From Shewanella halotolerans (GTDB taxonomy: Bacteria > Pseudomonadota > Gammaproteobacteria > Enterobacterales > Shewanellaceae), in assembly GCF_019457535.1 (NCBI RefSeq), contig NZ_CP080417.1, positions 682,001 to 746,000 on the forward strand: 64,000 bases of DNA, written 5' to 3'. Under the pieces are notes generated by a model. The model had not been told where the DNA came from and did not search any database. It was given only the letters and a program-made list of their open reading frames with translations. The translations under genes were made by a program, and so were the position numbers. This document shows positions 17,250 through 23,984 of this stretch, piece after piece. Each line of letters starts with the position of its first letter. Position 1 is the stretch's first letter.

Positions 17250-17921
17250 TCAGATCTGACTGTACTTGGCTAATTCGGCCAGGTTGTGCACCTTGAGCTT
17301 TTTCATCACGTTGGATCTGTGTACCTCTATGGTGCGCAGGGACAAGAACAGCGCCTCGGAGAGCTGCTTGTTGGTCTTGCCCTGGATAAGCAACTCAAGC
17401 ACCTGATGCTCGCGATCGCTCAGGGTGGCCAGGTTGTGGCTCAGCTGCAGCGCCTCGAAGGCCTTCTGGCTGTGGAGCATGCTCTTGTCGATGGCGGCCG
17501 CCAGGGCCTGACCCGATACCGGCTTCTGAAAGAAGTCGCAGGCACCCTGACGAAAGGCATTGACCGCCATGGGCAGGTCGCCATGGCCGGTGAGGAAGAT
17601 GATCCCAAGGGGGCTTTGTTTCGCTAGAAGCTCTTGCTGCAGTGCCTGACCACTGATGGCCGGCATACGGCTATCGAGTATGACGCAGCCCGGCTGGCTC
17701 AGATCTACCTCTTCCAGGAAGTGCAGGCCAGAGACGAAGGTGGTCATCTCATAGCCGAACTGGCGCAGCATGAAGCTGAGGGAGTCGAGGACGGCTTCGT
17801 CATCGTCCACCAGATAGAGGGGCATAGGTTGCGGCGTGGCTTGCGGCATAGCTTTAGTGGGTCGTTGGCCTTGGGTTGCATCTAGCCTAGCGCCTCTATT
17901 TGAGGCTGGCAAAAGGGGCAT
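17250..17921 (-). CDS. FixJ/TtrR-type response regulator (ThsR/TtrR-like)
   Basis: Up to 223 residues. A receiver domain begins at LYLVDDDEAVLDSL, with the phosphoacceptor aspartate in VILDSRMPAISG, the conserved FLTGHGD and the lysine in FFQKPV. A LuxR-type helix-turn-helix follows (LSDREHQVLELLIQGKTNKQLSE, quoted here only as motif span near residues 165-188). The first ~32 residues are unusual, and starts at later ATG codons (MPLYLVDDD) are possible; no clear SD decides. It lies between psrABC and the divergent sensor kinase, so it most likely activates psrABC. Confidence 0.82.
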   Translation of the reverse strand: MPLLPASNRGARLDATQGQRPTKAMPQATPQPMPLYLVDDDEAVLDSLSFMLRQFGYEMTTFVSGLHFLEEVDLSQPGCVILDSRMPAISGQALQQELLAKQSPLGIIFLTGHGDLPMAVNAFRQGACDFFQKPVSGQALAAAIDKSMLHSQKAFEALQLSHNLATLSDREHQVLELLIQGKTNKQLSEALFLSLRTIEVHRSNVMKKLKVHNLAELAKYSQI

Positions 17922-18037
17922 TTGGGCCTTTGAGACAGATCACTAAATGATAATTTTCTGATGGAGACACAAGGGGATGTTTGCACCGCCTCACATCAAA
18001 TAGCTCCTTTCTTGCCTAGAGTAGTAGGCTTAACTCA

Positions 18038-19963
18038 GTGATCGGGCGAGCGATGAAAGGGCGATTGGGATTTGCACTCATAAGGTGTTGGAAGGGGAGC
18101 TTAGGGCGGCTCAAGGGCGCGCTGATCTGCTTCTTATTGCCTTTCTGTCTGCTTCAAGTCGGCAATGTCTTGGCTAGTGAGAGCGCCAATGAGATAGGCG
18201 ATGCGATAGTCGATGCCTCGGTTAGCGACAAGGTGAACCTCGTGCATCTCAGGGTCGGGGTGCTGGCCAATCACGGGGTGCAGAAGGGAATAGAGCGCTG
18301 GCAGCCCATGATGGACTACCTGTCGCAGGAGGTGCCTGGCACCCATTTTGAGGTGGTGCCGGTGGATTTCGATGAGATGAGCCGCCAGCTGCTGGAACAC
18401 GAGCTGCAGTTTATCGTCACCAACCCGGGGCAATACTTTAATCTCAGCAGCAACTTCCCCCTCTCCTGGCTGGCGACCATGAAGAGCCATATGCATGGCG
18501 GCGCCACCTTTGCCATCGGCTCCACCATCATAGTGCGCGCCGATAGTGAGATCTACACCCTCAAGGATCTCGAAGGCAAACATCTGGTGGCCAGCGATCC
18601 CCAGGCCTTGGGGGGCTATCAGGCCGCCATCGGCCTGCTGCATAAGATGGGTTACAACCCGGAGAACTACTTCGGCTCGCTGCGCTTCCTGGGCTTTCCC
18701 CTGGAGCCCATCGTCTATCAGGTGCGTGACGGCACGGTCGATGCGGCCATCACCCCCTTCTGCACCCTGGAGGAGATGATTCAGGACGGCCTGGTGAAGA
18801 AGGAGGATTTCAGGGTGATCCACCCCACCATGCCGGCGGGCTACGAGTGTCTGGTGAGTACTCAGCTCTATCCCAATTGGTCCTTTGCCGCCGCCGATAC
18901 CGTGCCGCCGGCCATCACCCAGAAGATCACCCAGGCCCTCTATGCTCTGGGGCCAGATCATCCCGCCGCCATTCAGGCCAAGACCCTGGGCTGGACGGCG
19001 CCCATCAGTCAGCTCAAGGTGATCAAGTTGTTTAAGGAGCTGCAGCTCAAGGCGCCACCGCCGCCACTGCACTACACGGTGTTGAAGTGGATGGAGAAGA
19101 ACAAGGAGTGGGGCCTGGCGTTGTTGTTGCTGTTTCTGGTGTCCACCGTCTATCACCTCTGGCTTGAGTATAAGTTCAGGCAGAAGAGCGACTTTCTGAT
19201 CGACACCGAGCGTCAGCTCAAGGATAAGGCGCTGCAGGTGGAGCGGATGAAGAGTGCGGCTATTCTCGGCGAGATAGGCTCGGGTCTGGCCCATGAGCTG
19301 AATCAGCCCATCGCCGCCATCACCCAATACAGCGAGGGGGGCATGATGCAGCTCAACAGCCGCGGCGATGCCGACTCAGATCTGTATGAGCTGCTGGCCA
19401 AGATCAATGCCCAGTCTGCCCGGGCTGGCGCAGTGGTGCACCGCATCCGAGGCCTGCTCAAGCGGCGTAAATCCCAGTATGAAGCCCTGTCTCTGGATGA
19501 AGTGATCACCAACACACTGGCGCTGTTTCGCCGCGAGTTTCAGCAGCAGGGGATAGTGCTCACCCAGGAGGTGCGCGGTGAACCCTACAGCCTGTTTGGC
19601 GACGGCGTCGGCCTGAGTCAGGTGCTGGTGAATCTCATCAAGAACAGCCTGGACGCCATGGCGGAGATGAAACCCGACAGGGAGAAGCGATTGCTGCTGA
19701 CCGTTGAATATGGCGCCCAGCAGGCGACCCTTAAGCTGGTGGACAACGGCCCCGGCCTCAAGGGCAAGGCGCAGGATCTTATGGCCTCCTTCTACTCCAC
19801 CAAGGACGACGGCCTGGGACTGGGTCTGGCCATCTGCTGCGACGTGATGCGTCAGCATAAGGGCCAGTTCACCATAGATAACTGCGCCGATCATGCCGAC
19901 CTTCCCTGGCGGGAGGGATGCGTGGTGAGTTTGAGTTTGCCAAGAAACTCGGGGGCTTGTTAG
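18038..19963 (+). CDS. Sensor histidine kinase with PhnD-like periplasmic domain (ThsS/TtrS-like)
   Basis: A 641-residue kinase if started at GTG 18038; an ATG at 18053 is an equally good choice. A signal/anchor segment is followed by a periplasmic substrate-binding domain of the phosphonate-binding type (about residues 65-340), a membrane helix near 357-376, and a cytoplasmic kinase. The H-box is AHELNQPIAA with His419; ATP-binding motifs are NLIKNSLDA, DNGPGLKG and GLGLGLAIC. This architecture is that of the tetrathionate sensor TtrS and the Shewanella thiosulfate sensor ThsS. Position beside psrABC favours sensing of a sulfur oxyanion. Confidence 0.85.
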   Translation: MIGRAMKGRLGFALIRCWKGSLGRLKGALICFLLPFCLLQVGNVLASESANEIGDAIVDASVSDKVNLVHLRVGVLANHGVQKGIERWQPMMDYLSQEVPGTHFEVVPVDFDEMSRQLLEHELQFIVTNPGQYFNLSSNFPLSWLATMKSHMHGGATFAIGSTIIVRADSEIYTLKDLEGKHLVASDPQALGGYQAAIGLLHKMGYNPENYFGSLRFLGFPLEPIVYQVRDGTVDAAITPFCTLEEMIQDGLVKKEDFRVIHPTMPAGYECLVSTQLYPNWSFAAADTVPPAITQKITQALYALGPDHPAAIQAKTLGWTAPISQLKVIKLFKELQLKAPPPPLHYTVLKWMEKNKEWGLALLLLFLVSTVYHLWLEYKFRQKSDFLIDTERQLKDKALQVERMKSAAILGEIGSGLAHELNQPIAAITQYSEGGMMQLNSRGDADSDLYELLAKINAQSARAGAVVHRIRGLLKRRKSQYEALSLDEVITNTLALFRREFQQQGIVLTQEVRGEPYSLFGDGVGLSQVLVNLIKNSLDAMAEMKPDREKRLLLTVEYGAQQATLKLVDNGPGLKGKAQDLMASFYSTKDDGLGLGLAICCDVMRQHKGQFTIDNCADHADLPWREGCVVSLSLPRNSGAC

Positions 19964-20065
19964 CGGGGAAGTTAGCCGGTTTGAGCTAATCGGCAAATTA
20001 GCCTTTTTGCTGGCTGCATCGGGTTATAGCTTCTTTGTTGTAACGTTAACCTCAGCTGTCATCAA

Positions 20066-20203
20066 TAGCCTGCGGCTCGCTTATGTGCAGATACGCCTGT
20101 GACACGCTGTGCGGCATCCCTGGCCGCTCTACGGTTTCATCCTTGAAACCGAAGGTCACAGTCGTATCTGCACTGGGTATCTAACGTCTCTTCGATTTGG
20201 CGG
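20066..20203 (+). repeat. Palindromic repeat element, copy B1
   Basis: The stem arms are GTGCAGATACGCCTGTGAC at 20085-20103 and its complement at 20155-20173 (18 of 19 pairs). The interior has GGTTTCAT/GAAACC, as in copy A2. It ends with ATCTAACGTCTCTTCGATTT. The left GCCTGCCCGGC part is replaced by AGCCTGCGGCT, which is still self-complementary. It lies in tandem before copy B2. Confidence 0.85.
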
Positions 20204-20252
20204 TATTGGGTACGAGTAGCGTTTGGCGGCAGGTTTATTTGTCGAGTGAGTT

Positions 20253-20420
20253 TGAAGGTTGTACCTTCGCTATTATCTAACGCCTGCCCGGCGGGGGAAT
20301 GTGCAAGCACTCTTTTGGCACGCTGTGAATATATCCCTATACGCTTCACGGCGGCGTCCATGCCGCCGAGAGCCAAAAGCGTGCTTACACCCGTATCTAA
20401 ATGTCTCTTCGATTTGGCGG
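20253..20420 (+). repeat. Palindromic repeat element, copy B2
   Basis: Arms 20301-20319 and 20372-20390, nearly identical to copy A1 although it is 14.6 kb away. It has the same internal segment (CTGTGAATATATCCCTATAC) and the same end structure. The small frames running through it are repeat-derived, not genes. Confidence 0.88.
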
Positions 20421-20469
20421 TATTTGGCGCAAGTAGCGAATCTAAAGCCTGGGTTATTTTTGACGCATT

Positions 20470-20592
20470 GCGCGTTTTTCCAGATGGTGTATCTAGCAAA
20501 ATGCTGATAAGTTCATTGTATACAGATAGTTAACTGTGCGCGTTTTCACTGGTCCAACGAGGTAAATGCGCATGCGCACTAATAAAATGTTA
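20470..20592 (+). other. Shared 123-bp cassette leader (attI-like), island B
   Basis: Ungapped counterpart of 6564-6686. It ends in GTTAAAT (20589-20595), which fits the integron core GTTRRRY exactly; identity with island A stops inside this core, after GTTA. It contains an inverted GTGCGC...GCGCAC pair bracketing the last 45 bp. It precedes the single cassette of island B, whose SD lies 13-17 nt beyond it. Confidence 0.6.
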
Positions 20593-20613
20593 AATTTTTA
20601 AATAGGATATATC

Positions 20614-21642
20614 GTGCCTGAAGAAAAAGTAGTTAGAATCTGCTGGAATACAAACAATTGGTGTTCACCTTCAGGGCCAGAAGGAAAGTCTAAAAACAAA
20701 GAGTCATACGAAGAAATTGTTGGTTATGGCCATGAAGAATGGCTCTTTGATCTTAATAAGATCGTAGACGGCTACCACTACAGTTTTTTGCAAGCAGCCA
20801 ATACCGGACGAAATGTTCATAAGAATAGTGATTTAAAGGTATATCTATATTCAATTAACAGTGCAACAAAAACAAGGTGGTGGATTGGCTCAATTGCTAA
20901 CCTTCAGATTGTGCCTGAATCAGAATCTGAGCGAATATATCAGATTTATAAAGAGCAAGGCTGGCTCGATGAAATGATTGATCAAGTTTGTCAAGCTGGT
21001 GCCTCTTCGGAAGATCTAAGAAAAACTGACCCTAAAATTCTTTTTACGGTCAAATTTAGGCCAAGTGACTTAAGCTTAGAAGAACCTCCTAAGGAGTTTT
21101 CTGCAAGTGACGACTCCCTATCCGCTACTTACTATAATTTTCAACCATATTTAGGGTTGCCTGATTTCTTAAGCCATACTTTTAACTTTGTACCTGGTCA
21201 TAACCCTGGGGAAAATGAAGGCTGGAGAACATATGAAGATAACAGTAAGAAGATAGATAATCTTCATAATCAAATCCAAAATGGAGCATACCTCCATCTT
21301 ACTAAAAGTTATGGAAATGATAATGTTGGCACAGAGCAGCTAACAAGTAATGGTACGAAGATCGATATAGTTGCAAGAGAAAGAGATAATGGCCTGATAT
21401 TTTATGAGATAAAAACCTCATCAACTGTTTTAGGATGTATTAGAGAGGCCTTTTCTCAGCTTCTCGAGTATTCTTATTATCCTGATAGTAATCATGCTAA
21501 AAAGTTAGTGATTGTATCGCCAAATAAGATCACTGAAGAGGCATCAGCTTACTTAAATAACATTCGAGAAAGATTTGGAATACCTATTTATTATCAAGCT
21601 TTTGATATGGATGTTAATGAGCTTGAAACAGAATTACATTGA
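20614..21642 (+). CDS. Cassette 5: probable PD-(D/E)XK-type nuclease
   Basis: A 342-residue, AT-rich protein starting at GTG with TAGGAT upstream. The C-terminal third contains GTKIDIVARERDNGLIFYEI followed by KT, that is, a D-x(n)-ExK arrangement typical of the PD-(D/E)XK nuclease core, then a helix with AFSQLLEYSYY as in related restriction-like endonucleases. The N-terminal ~230 residues contain tryptophan- and tyrosine-rich segments (GRNVHKNSDLKVYLY, TRWWIG) that could bind DNA or modified bases. No methyltransferase or partner is adjacent. It is a stand-alone defence-type candidate inside a cassette. The nuclease call rests on one motif. Confidence 0.6.
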   Translation: MPEEKVVRICWNTNNWCSPSGPEGKSKNKESYEEIVGYGHEEWLFDLNKIVDGYHYSFLQAANTGRNVHKNSDLKVYLYSINSATKTRWWIGSIANLQIVPESESERIYQIYKEQGWLDEMIDQVCQAGASSEDLRKTDPKILFTVKFRPSDLSLEEPPKEFSASDDSLSATYYNFQPYLGLPDFLSHTFNFVPGHNPGENEGWRTYEDNSKKIDNLHNQIQNGAYLHLTKSYGNDNVGTEQLTSNGTKIDIVARERDNGLIFYEIKTSSTVLGCIREAFSQLLEYSYYPDSNHAKKLVIVSPNKITEEASAYLNNIRERFGIPIYYQAFDMDVNELETELH

Positions 21643-21644
21643 TA

Positions 21645-21703
21645 GTTTAACAAGTCAAAGCACTCGGACAGCGTAAACGCCGCCGGTGTTTGAGGCGTTA
21701 ACC
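21645..21703 (+). other. attC-like site 5
   Basis: GTTTAAC fits RYYYAAC exactly; the right core is GTTAACC, one position off GTTRRRY. TCAAA pairs with TTTGA, and CGG/CCG with GCG/CGC continue the stem, separated from the cores by unpaired AAG and GGC spacers. It lies three bases after the nuclease-like gene, making that gene a complete cassette with the leader core at 20589. Confidence 0.78.
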
Positions 21704-21794
21704 ATACCTGTATTAATCCGAACCTAGTGGGTTAAAACTAAATTTCAGACTTACTTTTGTTCAAAAATAACTTTGTTCTAGTCAGTCCGATAAG

Positions 21795-21957
21795 GTTAAA
21801 TCGAAGAGACGATAGATACTGGTGTAAACACGTTTTTGGCCCTCGGCGACAGGACGTCGCCGTGGAGCGTATAGGGATATATTCACAGCGTGCCAAAAAC
21901 GTGTTTGCACGTCCCCCGCCGGGCAGGCGTTAGGTCGCTATGAAGGTGCGACCTTCA
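21795..21957 (-). repeat. Palindromic repeat element, copy B3 (inverted)
   Basis: Inverted copy closing island B. Its first 37 bases are identical to the start of copy A3 (8586-8622). Arms 21822-21840 and 21892-21910 pair at 18 of 19 positions. The interior resembles A1/B2, and its small GGCGAC/GTCGCC hairpin differs from theirs while still pairing. It ends with the GGCAGGC and TGAAGGTGCGACCTTCA palindromes. Confidence 0.88.
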
Positions 21958-22073
21958 AGACCTCCTCAAATACAAACCCAGGTAGTGGCTACACTCTTTA
22001 ACCTAGCCACATGAAGACTGCATGAAATCCATCAAAACCCAACAAACCTGACACCTCCAAAACTAAACTAGAT

Positions 22074-22097
22074 AAAAACTGAGTTCCCAGTTTTTTT
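22074..22097 (+). terminator. Terminator at the right edge of island B
   Basis: AAAAACTG (22074-22081) pairs with CAGTTTTT (22088-22095) around AGTTCC and runs into further Ts. It would stop read-through from island B into cydD. Confidence 0.7.
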
Positions 22098-22109
22098 GAT
22101 CTAGCTCAA
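22096..22109 (+). promoter_or_regulatory. FNR/EtrA-like box upstream of cydD
   Basis: TTGATCTAGCTCAA matches TTGAT-N4-ATCAA at 9 of 10 positions, 112 bp before the cydD start. Oxygen control of the cytochrome bd maturation operon is plausible. Confidence 0.5.
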
Positions 22110-22220
22110 TTTTTGTGAGCCTACTAACAATTCCCCACCCGCTGGTTTATTCCTGAGTGCGAGCCTGCGATACTCTTGCCATCGAACTTAGTGTCCCTGC
22201 CTGATAACGCGCGGAGCTCA

Positions 22221-23984
22221 ATGGATAAGACCCTCGAAAAAGTCCTCGGCCGCTGGCTTAAGCAGCAAAAATCGGCCTGTGGCGCCTACCTTAATCTGAC
22301 CGTGTTGTTTGGTGTGCTTACCGGCTTCGCCCTGGTGGCCCAGGCCTATCTGCTGGCGACCATGCTTCACGGTCTGATCATCGAAAACCTGCCTCGAGAG
22401 GCCTTTACCAGCGAGTTTATCGCCCTGATTGCGGTAATAGTGCTGCGCTCAGCGCTGGCCTATGGCCGTGAGCGCATCAGTTTCAAGGCGGGCATGTTGC
22501 TGCGAAGTCATATTCGCCAGAGTGTGCTCGATAAGCTGGTGGAGCTAGGGCCTGTGTTTATCAAGGGGCGCCCGGCGGGCAGCTGGGCCAGCATAGTGCT
22601 GGAGCAGGTGGAAGACCTTCACGATTTCTACGCTAAATATCTGCCGCAGATGATGCTGGCGGGCTTCATTCCCCTGACCATATTGGCCGTGGTGTTTCCC
22701 ATCAACTGGGCGGCAGGGATCATTCTGCTGGCAACGGCGCCGCTGATCCCTCTGTTTATGATCTTGGTGGGCATGGGCGCCGCCGATGCTAACCGCAAAA
22801 ACTTCGGCGCCCTGTCGCGTCTGAGCGGCCACTTCATGGATAGGCTGAGGGGGCTTGGTACCTTGCGTCTGTTCCACGCGGGTGAGCGGGAGCAGCAGGC
22901 GATCGAGAGCGCCTCGGAGGAGTTTCGCAGCCGCACCATGGCGGTGCTGCGCATGGCGTTTCTTAGCTCGGCGGTACTGGAGTTCTTCGCCGCCGTCTCT
23001 ATCGCCGTGCTGGCCGTCTATTTCGGTTTTAGCTTTTTAGATCATCTCGACTTTGGTCACTACGGCGCCGGTATGACGCTGTTTATCGGCCTGTTTGTGC
23101 TGATTCTGGCGCCTGAGTTTTATCAGCCACTGCGGGATATGGGCACTCACTATCATGCCAAGGCCCAGGCCATAGGGGCCGCCGAGGCGCTGATGGAGCT
23201 GCTGAATCATCAAGTGGATGAGGCTGTTGATGTGCCGCGCGTGCCTTTTACCAGTGAAACGCCTTTGAGCATTAAGCTGCAAGGGGCCGAGGTGTTAAGC
23301 CCGGACGGCCAGGTGTTGCTGGGGCCGATAACGGCCGAGGTTATCGGCGGCGAACAGCTTGCCATCGTCGGGCCGAGCGGGGCGGGTAAGACCAGCCTGC
23401 TCAACATGCTATTGGGCTTCTTATCCTATCGCGGCAGTGTCCTGATAAATGGTGTGGAGCTGAGCAGCTTAGACAGGGAGAGCTACCGCCATCACCTCGC
23501 CTGGCTGGGGCAGGAGCCGCAGCTGTTTCACGGCACCATAGGCGACAACGTCGCCATGGGTAAGACGATGTCGGATGAAGCCATTTATACATTGCTGGAC
23601 GATGCTCGTATCGGCGACTTCGTGCGGGCACAGCTTCTTGGGCTCGCTCATCCCATAGGGGAGCAGAGCGCCGGTGTGTCCGTGGGGCAGGCGCAGCGTC
23701 TGTGTCTGGCACGGGCGCTAGGTCAGTCGGCCAAGCTGTTTGTGCTTGATGAGCCGACCGCCAGCCTGGATAGCCACAGCGAGGCGGCGGTGATGCAGGC
23801 GCTTATTGATGCGCGCCAGGGCGCTACCAGTCTGTTGGTTACCCATCGCCTGGATGCCCTCATCGATATGGATAAGATCTGGGTGCTGGATGGCGGCAAG
23901 CTGGTGCAGCAGGGGGATTATCACACCCTGAGGGCCGAGCCTGGGCTGTTTAGCGACCTGTGTCATCGACAGGAGGAGGCGTAA
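22221..23984 (+). CDS. cydD: Cysteine/glutathione ABC exporter subunit CydD
   Basis: A 587-residue half-transporter with an N-terminal six-helix membrane domain and a C-terminal ATPase: GPSGAGKT (Walker A), VSVGQAQ (a degenerate signature motif in place of LSGGQ), and LFVLDEPTAS (Walker B). CydDC exports cysteine and glutathione to the periplasm and is needed for assembly of cytochrome bd. I start at ATG 22221, which has GGAG 6 nt upstream and gives the normal family length; an in-frame TTG 45 nt upstream has no support. The stop overlaps the cydC start by one base. Confidence 0.93.
   Translation: MDKTLEKVLGRWLKQQKSACGAYLNLTVLFGVLTGFALVAQAYLLATMLHGLIIENLPREAFTSEFIALIAVIVLRSALAYGRERISFKAGMLLRSHIRQSVLDKLVELGPVFIKGRPAGSWASIVLEQVEDLHDFYAKYLPQMMLAGFIPLTILAVVFPINWAAGIILLATAPLIPLFMILVGMGAADANRKNFGALSRLSGHFMDRLRGLGTLRLFHAGEREQQAIESASEEFRSRTMAVLRMAFLSSAVLEFFAAVSIAVLAVYFGFSFLDHLDFGHYGAGMTLFIGLFVLILAPEFYQPLRDMGTHYHAKAQAIGAAEALMELLNHQVDEAVDVPRVPFTSETPLSIKLQGAEVLSPDGQVLLGPITAEVIGGEQLAIVGPSGAGKTSLLNMLLGFLSYRGSVLINGVELSSLDRESYRHHLAWLGQEPQLFHGTIGDNVAMGKTMSDEAIYTLLDDARIGDFVRAQLLGLAHPIGEQSAGVSVGQAQRLCLARALGQSAKLFVLDEPTASLDSHSEAAVMQALIDARQGATSLLVTHRLDALIDMDKIWVLDGGKLVQQGDYHTLRAEPGLFSDLCHRQEEA

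Noticed and set aside
18134..19327. 397-residue open frame antisense to the sensor kinase
   Set aside because: Mirror of a high-GC gene; it has no recognisable motif and the opposite strand carries a full histidine kinase.
5744..21910. Palindromic repeats taken as a CRISPR array
   Set aside because: Copies are long, irregularly spaced and of both orientations; no short identical repeats with unique spacers and no cas genes.
5542..22100. Integrase gene next to the cassette islands
   Set aside because: I looked for a tyrosine recombinase on both strands around both islands and found none.
22176..22220. Upstream TTG start for CydD
   Set aside because: ATG 22221 has a proper SD and gives the usual family length.
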